The notes: generated from the letters alone by a model not told the origin. A stretch of 58,309 nt of DNA from CAMWXW01 sp051650105 (GCA_051650105.1 JBOFIJ010000011.1:1-58309), one strand, 5' to 3'. Counted from the stretch's first letter, positions 30,140 through 40,264 are shown. Numbers and translations are program-made.

Positions 30140-30526
30140 TTATTCCTGCATAAATGTAACACATTGTTTTTCCGTTTCTGCAACAGTTACAGCATATAAT
30201 TGCACGTTTGGATATGAATCCAATCTTTTTTCAAGTTCTCCCCACAAATATTGTGCTATATTTTCCGACGATGGATTCACAGCTTCCACAAAAGGTTCTA
30301 TTTCATTTATTACGCGATGATCTAATTTTGATAACGTTTCTTTTAACATATTTTTTAATATCGTAAAGTCGATTAGGATCTCCACATTCTCTTCCAAAAT
30401 ATGTCCTTCTACAACCATCTCTATTCCAAAATTATGGCCATGTAAATTCTCACACTTACCATTATAACAACGTAATGCATGCGCAGATGCCATCTTATCC
30501 CGCACTGTCAATCTCCATTTTTTCAT
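30140..30526 (-). CDS. queD: 6-carboxytetrahydropterin synthase
   Basis: This 128-aa enzyme makes 6-carboxy-tetrahydropterin from dihydroneopterin triphosphate in queuosine/7-deazaguanine synthesis. The start at 30526 is preferred over 30562 because AGAGGAA lies 8 nt upstream and the product then begins MKKWRLTVRDKM. Zn-binding and catalytic residues are visible: His in MASAHAL, Cys in YNGKCENLHGHNFGI, and the two His of LHGHN. Downstream come DFTILKNML, LDHRVINE and PSSENIAQYLW, all family landmarks. No other queuosine gene lies in the window. Confidence 0.94.
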   Translation of the reverse strand: MKKWRLTVRDKMASAHALRCYNGKCENLHGHNFGIEMVVEGHILEENVEILIDFTILKNMLKETLSKLDHRVINEIEPFVEAVNPSSENIAQYLWGELEKRLDSYPNVQLYAVTVAETEKQCVTFMQE

Positions 30527-30607
30527 AGATATTCCTCTTAATAAGAACAATAGAAATAACAAAAAACAATATCTTTCGAATGTACACTAAACTATCACAT
30601 TCTTTCA

Positions 30608-32440
30608 TTACTTGGCAATAAAATCTCTAAGCCATATGCATGCCTCTTCTTCCAACAACGGTTTACTAATAAAATTACCCTGTGCCTGTGTGCATCCATA
30701 TTGTTTTATAAAATCTAAATGCTTTGTTGTTTCCACACCTTCTGCTACAGTTTCCATATTCAACATTTTTCCTAATTGTACAACCGTCGCTACTATGGCT
30801 TCGCTACGTATATTATTTATTGCATCCTGAACAAAATCTTTATCTATCTTTACTGTATGCACTGGAAGATCTTTTATATAATATAGCGATGAAAAACCCT
30901 TACCAAAATCGTCTATTGCAATACGTATCCCCATATCCTCTATATGTTCAAGAATTTTTGCTGCTTTTTTTATATCTCTAATCATTAAATTCTCTGTTAT
31001 TTCTAATTCCAATAATGATGGCTCAAGACCACTCACGACTAGTGCTTTTTCCAGGGTATTATATAAATCGTATTCAAATTGTTTTGCAGATATATTCACA
31101 GATACAGCAATCCCTTTCTGAATATTTTGAAACTGTTTTGCATGCAAACATGCATTTATCAAAACCTGCTCTCCAAGCGCTTGAATAAGGTCCATATCTT
31201 CTGCCATTGAAATAAATTCCCCCGGCATAAGAATACTACCACCTTCTTTGCGTATTCTTGCCAAAGCCTCAAAAGCAATAACGTTATTATTGCGCATACT
31301 TATACGTGCCTGATATGCATTAATAATGTGGCATTCCTCAACTGCCTTTTTTAACTCTCCCATCTTTCTTTCTATCGACTTCCTTATTATTAAGAAAGAA
31401 GGCTCAAAAAATGCTATTTCATTTCCTCCCATATTCTTTATATTTTCCATTGTTATAAAAACATTACGCAATAAATTTTCTTCTGTATCTCCATCTTGTG
31501 GCGCTAGAGTTACACTGAAGCTACAATGTTGTATAAATTCATATTCGTCTATTACTATGGGTGGTTCCAAGTTTTTTTTTGCAAGATCTAATATCTTCTT
31601 TATTTCTACCCTTTTGCACCCTTCCATCAAAATAATAAATTCATCCCCACTCATGCGCGCTATAAAATGTGGAGAAAATATACTGCGCACCCTCTGTGAG
31701 AAAATTTTAAGATAGGCATCACCTAAAGGAATTGCTATTTGATTTATATTTCTAAAGTTATCTATATCTAAACATATTATCGCAAAATCCTTTTTCTCTT
31801 TTAACAAATCCTTCATCCTACGCAATGCTTCAAATCTATTATACAAACCTGTCAATTCATCGTGGGTTGCGTGATACACTATTTGAGCATCTTTCTTACT
31901 ATTTTCTGTAATATCTGCTATATTGACCATCATACCATTTTCTACTTGACCACGTTCTCTTCTTGGACTCGCAGAAATAAATAACGTATACTCCTTATCT
32001 TTGTATATACATTCCACAACACACTTTATTTTCTCATTATAAAATCGTTCCCCATTTGTCAGTATATCTACTATTTCCTTTGGAAGGAAGGAATGAATTT
32101 TATGGTTTACTATTTCTGGTCTTCTCTGCGCAATAAATAAACAAAAAGCCTCATTACAACCCTCTAATTCCTGAGATGAATTTGCCCAAAAAATAGGATT
32201 TGGCAATATCTGCATTATAGATAAACATAATGTTTCTTTGTCATGTAAATTATTTTGTAGCTCTTCCTGAATGACAATCTGCTTTTCTAATTGCAATAAT
32301 ATTTGCTTATATTTATCCACCAAATTACTATTTGTTAATACAGGATCTTGCTTGTTTAAACACAATACTCTGGAGAAATCAAAGCTAGATCGCTCTATCT
32401 TATTAATTACAAGAGGAAGTGTATATTGGTTCTTTTGCAA
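30608..32440 (-). CDS. PAS-GGDEF-EAL cyclic-di-GMP signalling protein
   Basis: The start is taken as TTG 32440, 5 nt after a perfect AAGGAGG; an ATG at 32494 lies upstream of that RBS. The 610-aa product has a PAS-like region (about residues 75-185) before the GGDEF domain (about 187-345) and the EAL domain (about 355-605). GGDEF is degenerate in its first residue (MSGDEF), which can still be active. The EAL domain has FEALARIR, NISAKQF, LELEITENLM, IDDFGKGFSS and AEGVET, so phosphodiesterase activity is likely. No membrane helix is seen. Its protein partner is unknown. It is divergent from cheB. Confidence 0.9.
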   Translation of the reverse strand: MQKNQYTLPLVINKIERSSFDFSRVLCLNKQDPVLTNSNLVDKYKQILLQLEKQIVIQEELQNNLHDKETLCLSIMQILPNPIFWANSSQELEGCNEAFCLFIAQRRPEIVNHKIHSFLPKEIVDILTNGERFYNEKIKCVVECIYKDKEYTLFISASPRRERGQVENGMMVNIADITENSKKDAQIVYHATHDELTGLYNRFEALRRMKDLLKEKKDFAIICLDIDNFRNINQIAIPLGDAYLKIFSQRVRSIFSPHFIARMSGDEFIILMEGCKRVEIKKILDLAKKNLEPPIVIDEYEFIQHCSFSVTLAPQDGDTEENLLRNVFITMENIKNMGGNEIAFFEPSFLIIRKSIERKMGELKKAVEECHIINAYQARISMRNNNVIAFEALARIRKEGGSILMPGEFISMAEDMDLIQALGEQVLINACLHAKQFQNIQKGIAVSVNISAKQFEYDLYNTLEKALVVSGLEPSLLELEITENLMIRDIKKAAKILEHIEDMGIRIAIDDFGKGFSSLYYIKDLPVHTVKIDKDFVQDAINNIRSEAIVATVVQLGKMLNMETVAEGVETTKHLDFIKQYGCTQAQGNFISKPLLEEEACIWLRDFIAK

Positions 32441-32643
32441 GAGAACCTCCTTAATACATAAACAATATACATAAAATATACACTCAATATCCACAAATAT
32501 ATATGAGATAAAGTTATATACTAATTTTATATTTCTATCAATATAAATAATGAAAAAGTTAAAAATCCTTTATATTATCTATTTCACTACCTGCATCTAT
32601 TGCAATTAAATGAATTTATATATAATAAAATAACACTATACCT

Positions 32644-32672
32644 ATTACATATAATTAATAGTTCGATATAAT
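32644..32672 (+). promoter_or_regulatory. Likely cheB promoter
   Basis: ATTACA (32644-32649), a 17-bp spacer and a perfect TATAAT (32667-32672), 41 bp before the cheB start. Confidence 0.5.
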
Positions 32673-32712
32673 ATAGAAATTACACATACTTATTATCCCT
32701 CAAGAGAAAGAC

Positions 32713-33735
32713 ATGAATACCATTCTTATTGTTGACGATTCAAGAATCATTCGAAATATTTTATCTATTGCACTAAAACAAGACAATACTCTTTCCATTA
32801 TTACCGCTGAAAATGGGCAAGATGCTCTCAAGAAAATAATTGAATATGCTCCAAAAATTGTTGTTTTAGATATCGATATGCCCGTTATGGATGGATTCAC
32901 CACACTTGAACATATTATGAAAAATAACCCCATACCTGTTATTATAATGAGTAGCCTCACACAAAAAGGTGCAGATCTAAACCTTAGAGCACTTGATCTT
33001 GGTGCTGTGGATTATATGCCAAAATGCACAAATCAAGAAATTAATTTTTCTATACTTAAAGAAGAACTCCTTGAAAAAATACACTACTTTATTGCACACC
33101 CACTTCCCAACATATCTTCATTTAATCTCTCCAAAATTCCAAAACACAAACAAAGCCACTCTAATCATAGAAAATTATTTCTTATTGGTACTTCTACTGG
33201 GGGACCCATTGCATTGCAAAAAATACTAGCAACGTTACCAGATGATTTTTCTCATACCATTGTTATTGCTCAACATATTCCAAAAAATTTTACACAATCT
33301 CTTTGCAACAGACTACATTCCACAACAGCTCTTCGTGTTATAATCCCACAAGACAATACAATTATGGAACCTGCTACGGTATACCTTTGTGAAGGGGGTT
33401 TTCAAACCCTTATTTGTGAGGAAAATAATCAATATATCTTTCGTACAGTTGAAGATAATGAGCATCATTCCTACAGACCTTCCATTGATTTTTTATTTAC
33501 TTCTGTTGCCAAAATTGAAAAACTTGCAATGAAAACATCTGCTTTCATACTCACAGGAATGGGACAAGATGGTCTTATTGGGTGTACAAATTTATATGAA
33601 CACACGAAAGAAATATATGCTCAAAACAAAGAAACGTCCCTTATCTTTGGAATGCCAAAAGCGATTATCACTTCTGGAATAGCAAAAAACCAACTCAACT
33701 TGGAAGAAATTGTATATAAAATTATTACTTCATAA
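32713..33735 (+). CDS. cheB: Chemotaxis response-regulator protein-glutamate methylesterase
   Basis: This 340-aa protein removes methyl groups from chemoreceptors. The receiver domain (about 1-120) has VDDS, phospho-acceptor Asp53 (VVLDIDMPVMDG) and Lys104 (MPKC). The linker (about 121-150) leads to the methylesterase domain with the catalytic triad Ser161 (GTSTGGP), His188 (AQHIP) and Asp286 (TGMGQDG). It is followed 25 bp later by cheR, so receptor adaptation is encoded as a pair. No cheA, cheW or receptor gene lies here. Confidence 0.96.
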   Translation: MNTILIVDDSRIIRNILSIALKQDNTLSIITAENGQDALKKIIEYAPKIVVLDIDMPVMDGFTTLEHIMKNNPIPVIIMSSLTQKGADLNLRALDLGAVDYMPKCTNQEINFSILKEELLEKIHYFIAHPLPNISSFNLSKIPKHKQSHSNHRKLFLIGTSTGGPIALQKILATLPDDFSHTIVIAQHIPKNFTQSLCNRLHSTTALRVIIPQDNTIMEPATVYLCEGGFQTLICEENNQYIFRTVEDNEHHSYRPSIDFLFTSVAKIEKLAMKTSAFILTGMGQDGLIGCTNLYEHTKEIYAQNKETSLIFGMPKAIITSGIAKNQLNLEEIVYKIITS

Positions 33736-33760
33736 AACCCCTCTATAGAAAAGGCACTCC

Positions 33761-34606
33761 ATGCTAAACAAAACACTATACACCACTCCATTAGACGATG
33801 ATCTTTTCTACTCAATCCAAGAATTTATTCTTTCTAAAGTAGGTGTTCTCATCCCTATAACAAAACGATATCTATTTGAAAATAGGTTAAGCCCTCTTGC
33901 TGAACAACACGGTTTCTCTTCCACCAATGAATATTTTACATATATTTCACAACAAAATACGAGACACCCCCTATATCTTGAATTTATTCACAGCGTGACA
34001 ACACACGAAACAAGTTTTTTTAGACACACAAAACAGCTACAAACATTTATAGAAAATATTCTTCCCCAATATTTAGCAAATAAAAAAGATAAGAATATTA
34101 CCATTTGGTCTGCTGGATCTTCAACAGGTGAAGAACTTTATTCTATTGCTATGCTTATACATATGTATTTGGAACAATCTGCAAAGGATTTTTCTTTATC
34201 TCTTGTAGGTACAGATATCTCACAAGAAGTTGTACGTACAGCACAAAAAGCACTATACCACACATCTTTTTTACAAAATATTCCAGAGCAATATAAAAAT
34301 GCCTATACGACACATGTTACGTCTTCCACTTTCTCTATAAATGAAAAAATAACATGTCTTAGCTCATTTAAAGAAGATAATCTACCAGCTACACTACTTT
34401 CAGAAAACATGCTCTTTGACTTTATCTTTTGCAGAAATGTACTCATTTACTTTGATGACATAAATGCAATAAGTGCATTATATGGTATAAAAACAAGGCT
34501 AAAAGACGATGGTTTATTTTTTATAGGACATTCAGAAAACACAAAGATAATACATACTTTGTTCACACCTTCACAAAATGACCCTATGATTTTACACAAA
34601 AAATAA
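33761..34606 (+). CDS. cheR: Chemotaxis protein methyltransferase
   Basis: This 281-aa SAM-dependent enzyme methylates receptor glutamates. The N-terminal CheR domain (about 15-75) is followed by the SAM-binding core with IWSAGSSTGEELYSIAM (about 113-129), GTDIS and FDFIFCRNVLIYF (about 223-235), the family's standard motifs. The HETSFFRH motif (about 82-89) is also present. It forms an operon with cheB. The stop is 1 nt from the end of the convergent comM gene. Confidence 0.96.
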   Translation: MLNKTLYTTPLDDDLFYSIQEFILSKVGVLIPITKRYLFENRLSPLAEQHGFSSTNEYFTYISQQNTRHPLYLEFIHSVTTHETSFFRHTKQLQTFIENILPQYLANKKDKNITIWSAGSSTGEELYSIAMLIHMYLEQSAKDFSLSLVGTDISQEVVRTAQKALYHTSFLQNIPEQYKNAYTTHVTSSTFSINEKITCLSSFKEDNLPATLLSENMLFDFIFCRNVLIYFDDINAISALYGIKTRLKDDGLFFIGHSENTKIIHTLFTPSQNDPMILHKK

Positions 34607-34607
34607 T

Positions 34608-36137
34608 TTACCAAAGCTCTCTATCCAATGCCCTGCACGCTATAGACTCCGCTAAATGCGGTATTTCTATCTTCTTACTTCCAGATAAATCCGCTATTGT
34701 TCTCGATATTTTTACTATTCTCGTATATGCCCTTGCTGATAACGATAATTTCTGTATCGCACCCTCTAAAAAAGTGCTCTCCATATTCCCCAAAGGACAA
34801 TGTTCTTCTAACATTCTTCCAGATAAATATCCATTAGATTTACACTGTGTCCCTTCATATCTTTTTGTTTGAATATCTCTTGCTTGCAATACACGTTCTC
34901 TTATCTTACTTGAAGATACGGGTGAAAGCCCACCTGTTAATTCTGTATAGGGCACAGAAGGAACTTCTACATGTAAATCAATTCTATCTAGCAAAGGACC
35001 AGATAATTTCGCTTTATATCGTTGAACCATACCAGGAGTACATACACATTTACGATTCCTATCTGTCCTATATCCACACGGACACGGATTCATCGCTGCA
35101 ATAAGCATCATTTGAGCAGGGTAGCTCACTGTACCACTTGCTCTACTTATTGTTACCCTTCTGCTCTCTAGTGGTTGTCTTAATACTTCAAGAGTATGTT
35201 TAGAAAATTCAAGAAGCTCATCCAAAAACAAAATACCACAATGAGCCAAGGATACTTCTCCAGGTTTTGGATACCTACCACCACCTATTAATCCTATTTC
35301 CGAAATAGTATGATGTGGATTTCTAAATGGCCGATCAACTTTTATTCCATCTTCATCTAACAAATTCATCACACTGTATATTTTTGTTACTTCTAGTGCT
35401 TCCTCAAAAGAAAGAGGTGGCAATACCGTTGGAATTCTTTGTGCCAACATAGTTTTACCACTACCAGGAGGCCCAACAAAAAGCATATTATGGTCTCCCG
35501 CTGCAGCTATTTCTATCGCCCTTTTTGAGAAATTCTGTCCTTTTACTTCTTCAAAATCTATGCAATACATCGCTCCCTTTTCAAAAGACAGCTTACCAGT
35601 CAATTTCACACACTCTAACGCTTTATTTTTAACAAAAAATTCTATTATCTCAAGCAAATTTTCCACAGCATAAACACGCAAGCCCTCTACTATACTCGCT
35701 TCTTTTATATTTTCCCTTGGAACGAATATTCCTTTTGCTTTTTGCTCTCTTGCTAAAAGCGCTATGGGCAACACCCCCTGCACTCCTTTCACAGCACCAG
35801 AAAGAGACAATTCACCAACAAAAAAATACCCCTGTGTTTTTTCTTTTTCTATAACACCACATGCACCCAATATACCAATAGCTAAAGCAACATCATAAGC
35901 ACTCCCACTTTTTTTCTTATCTGCAGGAGCCAAATTAACTATTATTTTTGCAACAGGCAGAGGATAACCACTTGACCGCAACGCAGTAGTCACTCTATCT
36001 TGTGCTTCTCTTACAGCAGTTTCTGCCAAACCCACCATATGAAACGATGGCATCCCCTGACGTGTTATTTCTGTTTCTATCTCAACTAAAAAAGCATCTA
36101 TGCCGAACACTCCGGCACATTGCACAGTATGTATCAT
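34608..36137 (-). CDS. comM: ComM/YifB-family Mg-chelatase-like AAA+ ATPase
   Basis: ATG 36137 is preferred (GGGAG 5 nt upstream), giving 509 aa. The N-terminal Lon-like ChlI domain includes VNLAPADKKKSGSAYDVALA (about 67-86). The AAA+ core has the Walker A sequence GPPGSGKT (222-229) and Walker B ILFLDELLEF, with NPHHTIS preceding it. The insert NPCPCGYRTDRNRKCVC holds four Cys of a zinc site. The C-terminal Mg_chelatase-like lid is present. ComM hexamers act as branch-migration helicases in transformation. Whether this organism is transformable is not shown here. Confidence 0.95.
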   Translation of the reverse strand: MIHTVQCAGVFGIDAFLVEIETEITRQGMPSFHMVGLAETAVREAQDRVTTALRSSGYPLPVAKIIVNLAPADKKKSGSAYDVALAIGILGACGVIEKEKTQGYFFVGELSLSGAVKGVQGVLPIALLAREQKAKGIFVPRENIKEASIVEGLRVYAVENLLEIIEFFVKNKALECVKLTGKLSFEKGAMYCIDFEEVKGQNFSKRAIEIAAAGDHNMLFVGPPGSGKTMLAQRIPTVLPPLSFEEALEVTKIYSVMNLLDEDGIKVDRPFRNPHHTISEIGLIGGGRYPKPGEVSLAHCGILFLDELLEFSKHTLEVLRQPLESRRVTISRASGTVSYPAQMMLIAAMNPCPCGYRTDRNRKCVCTPGMVQRYKAKLSGPLLDRIDLHVEVPSVPYTELTGGLSPVSSSKIRERVLQARDIQTKRYEGTQCKSNGYLSGRMLEEHCPLGNMESTFLEGAIQKLSLSARAYTRIVKISRTIADLSGSKKIEIPHLAESIACRALDRELW

Positions 36138-36237
36138 AGTAACTCCCACTATTTCCCAGCATTCTAATCTACCTCTAACACGCTGTCAATAATAAAACTT
36201 CATATTCTAAAACGTATACACCACTCACTATATAGCC

Positions 36238-36397
36238 TTACAAAGTGTTCACTTAATGGACCATATAATATATTACAAATTTATTAACCTTACATTTCAA
36301 TTATATAACGTTTTTCACTAAGTATACAATGTCGTTTTTGCTATAACTCTGACCACATTAAATATTATTTTTCACCCATTAGGTGAACACTTCGTAA
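36238..36397. repeat. 160-bp MITE-like element with 22-bp imperfect terminal inverted repeats
   Basis: The 22-bp arm at 36238-36259 (beginning TTACAAAGTGTTCAC) matches the reverse complement of 36376-36397 (ending GTGAACACTTCGTAA) at 20 of 22 positions. No gene lies between them. The terminal arms and small AT-rich core fit a non-autonomous transposable remnant. I see no clear target duplication and no second copy in the window. Confidence 0.5.
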
Positions 36398-36684
36398 TTT
36401 TTTATATTCTTTTTAGTTCTGTGGCCCCCTTAAAAGAAAACATTATAAACAATACTATATTCTTATCATTTCCTGCCAATTATACAATATTATATAACAC
36501 TAAAGCTCTTTATTAAGAATATAGCATCTTGCCAAGATATGCCGATGCTTTCATTCATTCAACTATCCCCTTTATTATCTTTTATGTGAAACATACTACA
36601 TAGAAAAATTGTTAATACCACACAGTAATGCAATTTCAACCACACAAAACAATACACTATATCGCCAATAATAAACCTTTTACA

Positions 36685-36713
36685 TTGACTTTTTATGATA
36701 TCTTTCATATGCT
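36685..36713 (+). promoter_or_regulatory. Strong sigma-70-type promoter before the helicase gene
   Basis: TTGACT (36685-36690), 17 bp, TATGCT (36708-36713). The predicted transcription start near 36720 coincides with ATG 36721. Confidence 0.65.
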
Positions 36714-36720
36714 ACCATCC

Positions 36721-38853
36721 ATGGCACTTAACCTAAAAGAACTTAACCAAGCACAACAAGAAGCTGTTTTACATATGGATGGACCACTTCTTGTTCTTGC
36801 TGGTGCTGGAAGTGGAAAAACACGCACAATAATACATAGACTAGCCCATTTTATTGATAACGGCATTCCTGCACATTCCATATTACTTCTTACCTTTACG
36901 AAAAAAGTAGCACATGAAATGCTCCACAGGGCAAGTGTACTTTTAGAACAACCACTCCTTATAACACAAGGTGGAACGTTTCACTCATTCGCATATACTC
37001 TGTTAAGACAATATCATCCCTATATAAAACAGGGACGCTCCGTTACTGTTATGGATTCCTCCGACAGCGTTTACGCAATTCAGCATGCCAAAAATACTGC
37101 CTCTATTGGAAAACAAGAAAAATCCTTCCCAAAAACACAAACCATTCTCTCTTATATTAGTAAAGCACGTAATAAAGAAGATTCTATTGAAAATATCCTT
37201 AGAAAGGAAGCGTATCACCTTCTTCAATACACAGAGAGTATAGAAACACTTGCCTCTTTGTACAAAAAATACAAGGAAGAACATGCATTATTAGATTATG
37301 ACGACCTCCTCTTTGTTCTAGAAGACGTGCTACAAGAAGATACAAAATTACTCCACTCTCTCCAAGATAAATACCGCTATATTATGGTCGACGAGTACCA
37401 AGATACTAACCCTATCCAAGCAAGAATTGTACAAAAAATTGCTGGAGAAGAGCCAAACCTTATGGTTGTGGGAGATGATGCTCAATCTATCTATGCATTT
37501 AGGGGCGCAGACATACGAAATATTATGGATTTTCCAAGTATATATCCAAATACAAAAATCGTAAAATTAGAACAAAATTATCGCTCCACTCAAGCTATAC
37601 TCGATGTAACTAATAGTATATTAGAAGCTGCTCCCTATGCATACCAAAAGAAATTATTTAGCGCAAAGGATACCGGTATAAAACCTGTTCTTGTCAAAAC
37701 AAAAAGCGATATCTCTCAAGCAGAGTCCGCCGTCTCTATTATTGCTGATTTACTCACAAAATACCCAGCACACGAAATTGCTGTTCTTTTCAGGGCAGGA
37801 TATCAATCATATTCCCTTGAAATGCAATTAAATAAGATGGCTATACCATTTAAAAAATTTGGCGGTGGACTCTATTCAGAAGCAGCCCATATTAAGGATG
37901 TTATTGCTTTTTTACGGCTTATGACAAATCCCTCTGATATGCCCGCCTTCACCAGAATTGCTGGTTTTTGCAAAGGAATTGGTGAGAAAACAGCTCTGAA
38001 AATACACACGGCCCTCACACAAAATGATATAAAAACTATAGAAAAACTCTTCACAAAATATCCAGATTTCTCAAAACTCTACTCTTTTATTACGTATCTT
38101 CGCGAAAGTGAATCTTCTCGTAGTCCAGTTGAAACATTGCGACTTATTTTTGAGGAATATCAACCTATTCTAGAAATGCTTTATCCTGATGATTGGGTGA
38201 GAAGAATTCATGGCCTAGAACAAATAGAACAGATTGCTTCTGTTTATCGAGATATCGATGTTTTCTTATCTGATATCTCTTTGCACGAAATAAAAGAAGA
38301 GGAAGGGCATTCCGATGCCATTATTCTCTCAACAATACATTCTGCTAAAGGCCTTGAATGGTCTGCTGTTATTATTATAGACCTTGTAGAAGAACGTTTT
38401 CCCTCTAAACAGTCTCTTTTAAAAAGTGATGACTTTGAAGAAGAAAGACGGCTTATGTACGTGGCCTGCACAAGAGCGAAAGAAGAACTCTATCTTTTTG
38501 CTCCATCAAATATCTATCATAGAGATAAAGGGCTTAGCTTGCCTGTTGAGATAAGCCCTTTTATAAAAGATATTCCCTATGAATTATATAGTGAGCAAAA
38601 AGAAAGCTACCGGGGCTTCTTTACTCAACATGTACCAGATACCAGAGAAAAACTATCTCGGGAAGATATATCTTCACACACTACTCCATATTCACAAAAT
38701 ACTGCACATTCCTCCGCAGCCACATATTGCTACCATAAACAGTTTGGGAGAGGAAAAATAGTACAACATATTGAACCAGACAAGTATAAGATAGATTTTC
38801 CAAGACTTGGTATAAAAACTATTATGGGAAATTACCTCTCCTTCGATGAATAA
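36721..38853 (+). CDS. UvrD/PcrA/Rep-type superfamily 1A DNA helicase
   Basis: ATG 36721 (710 aa) is chosen because the product then starts MALNLKELNQAQQEAV, as UvrD-like helicases do. The promoter would place transcription start at this codon, making the mRNA leaderless; an alternative upstream ATG at 36628 has no RBS. Motifs are Q (NQAQQEAV), I AGAGSGKT, II DEYQDTN, III GDDAQSIYAFRGAD, IV EQNYRST, V STIHSAKGLEW and VI RRLMYVACTRAK. The C-terminal HKQFGRGKIVQHI is a PcrA/UvrD-type RNA-polymerase-binding tail. It acts in DNA repair or replication-fork clearance. Confidence 0.94.
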   Translation: MALNLKELNQAQQEAVLHMDGPLLVLAGAGSGKTRTIIHRLAHFIDNGIPAHSILLLTFTKKVAHEMLHRASVLLEQPLLITQGGTFHSFAYTLLRQYHPYIKQGRSVTVMDSSDSVYAIQHAKNTASIGKQEKSFPKTQTILSYISKARNKEDSIENILRKEAYHLLQYTESIETLASLYKKYKEEHALLDYDDLLFVLEDVLQEDTKLLHSLQDKYRYIMVDEYQDTNPIQARIVQKIAGEEPNLMVVGDDAQSIYAFRGADIRNIMDFPSIYPNTKIVKLEQNYRSTQAILDVTNSILEAAPYAYQKKLFSAKDTGIKPVLVKTKSDISQAESAVSIIADLLTKYPAHEIAVLFRAGYQSYSLEMQLNKMAIPFKKFGGGLYSEAAHIKDVIAFLRLMTNPSDMPAFTRIAGFCKGIGEKTALKIHTALTQNDIKTIEKLFTKYPDFSKLYSFITYLRESESSRSPVETLRLIFEEYQPILEMLYPDDWVRRIHGLEQIEQIASVYRDIDVFLSDISLHEIKEEEGHSDAIILSTIHSAKGLEWSAVIIIDLVEERFPSKQSLLKSDDFEEERRLMYVACTRAKEELYLFAPSNIYHRDKGLSLPVEISPFIKDIPYELYSEQKESYRGFFTQHVPDTREKLSREDISSHTTPYSQNTAHSSAATYCYHKQFGRGKIVQHIEPDKYKIDFPRLGIKTIMGNYLSFDE

Positions 38854-39197
38854 CGTAAATAACGGCAACACAAAGAGATGGTAAATAATTCTATATTACT
38901 AAACCCACAAATAACACTACCACAAGAGAGATAGTGTTTATATTTCTCCCTATCAATATGTCCTATTCTAATTATCTCTTTGTTCTATTTTTATATTTAT
39001 TTACCGCTTATCTTTGTTGACCCTACCTGTACAACATTCCACCATGCTTTAACAACACCATATTTACTATACAAAAATACCTCACACAGCGGGAAAAATC
39101 CTTTTCTCACAAATACATATTCATATATCACCGCAATACTATCTCTGTCATTTTTATTTTAACACAGACACTTTCGTGTTAATAATTCGCATAAAAA
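38854..39197. other. Gene-free spacer between convergent genes
   Basis: Hairpin ends are not obvious and I see nothing else. Confidence 0.5.
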
Positions 39198-40016
39198 CTA
39201 TAAAGACACACCAATTGCTGTTTTATTGCGTAAATATTTAGTTGCCCAATTTTTTGGCTTAGTCAATAAATCGAATACTATCCTTGTATTATCTCCATTA
39301 TATGCAACTCGCACGGATTTAACATATGGATTTTTTGGCAATAAAAGAGCATCTTCAGAATCTATTATAAATTTACCCACTAAATCCACCACCAAGCGGT
39401 CTGGACTCGCCAGATAAAAAGAAGTGTATGCCAGTGAAGAATTTGTTTTAATGAGAATAGGAAAATCTTTTTGTTTTGTTAAAAATATCTCTTCTAATAT
39501 CTTTTTTGAGGGAGACGTCTGTGCTACTTTTTTACTTTCTCCTACAACCTGCGGTTTTACCGCTTTTTTTTCTTGCACCTTTGCAGATGCTACTTTCTTT
39601 TCTTCAACTATTCCAGCAATTTTCTCTTGTTGTATATTTTCAATAGGTTTTGGAAGTTCTTTAATGGGAGATTCATTCGTGGAATTCTCATTTGTGACAG
39701 AGCCAGTTATTTCTGGGCCTGCAGCAGTATTCGTAGTAAGGTCCATATTCTCAAATTCTTTAACAATTTCTTGATTAGGAATAGCTCTTACATCTCTGTC
39801 TACAGCACCATTTTTTGCTAGTAATCCATTCTCACGCATAAATTCTGATGGAATGGGAGGAGTACTATCATCCTCATACCATGTAATTGTTCCCATATAG
39901 GAATCCTGCGTTAACAAAATACCCTTTTCTTCATCTCGTAACCACACATTTATAGCAAAAAGCAATAATGATATAACACCTACGCCTATAATGAGTGAAA
40001 AAACTGTACGTCGCAT
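39198..40016 (-). CDS. AMIN-domain envelope protein
   Basis: This 272-aa protein has one N-terminal membrane helix (residues 6-26, FSLIIGVGVISLLLFAINVWL). A long disordered, Lys/Glu/Ala/Val-rich linker (about 60-170, with EEKKVASAKVQEKKAVKP) precedes the C-terminal AMIN domain (about 172-272). The domain has the usual RLVVDLVGKF, NPYVKSVRVAYNGDNTRIVF and LLTKPKNW. AMIN domains target periplasmic proteins to peptidoglycan or to secretin complexes. No enzymatic domain follows, so this is probably an anchoring or adaptor protein facing the periplasm. Confidence 0.82.
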   Translation of the reverse strand: MRRTVFSLIIGVGVISLLLFAINVWLRDEEKGILLTQDSYMGTITWYEDDSTPPIPSEFMRENGLLAKNGAVDRDVRAIPNQEIVKEFENMDLTTNTAAGPEITGSVTNENSTNESPIKELPKPIENIQQEKIAGIVEEKKVASAKVQEKKAVKPQVVGESKKVAQTSPSKKILEEIFLTKQKDFPILIKTNSSLAYTSFYLASPDRLVVDLVGKFIIDSEDALLLPKNPYVKSVRVAYNGDNTRIVFDLLTKPKNWATKYLRNKTAIGVSL

Positions 40017-40185
40017 AATGAATCCTTCTAAAAATTGTAAAGAATATAGCTTCTAGAAAGCACACCTTACTATAAATTTTTCTTTATCGCCATAGTATAG
40101 CAATAACCCGATATCTACAACCACTACATATGTACCCATGCCCTATAGTATATACTTATTTTCTTGAAGAAAGCAAGAATTGTAC

Positions 40186-40213
40186 TTGACAAAAACAACG
40201 ATAGGTATACAAT
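40186..40213 (+). promoter_or_regulatory. pnp promoter
   Basis: TTGACA (40186-40191), a 16-bp spacer and TACAAT (40208-40213), giving a leader of about 45 nt before the pnp ATG. Confidence 0.7.
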
Positions 40214-40264
40214 GCGAACTCTATAAAGAGGATTTTATCATACAAATAAGGGTATATTATAATT

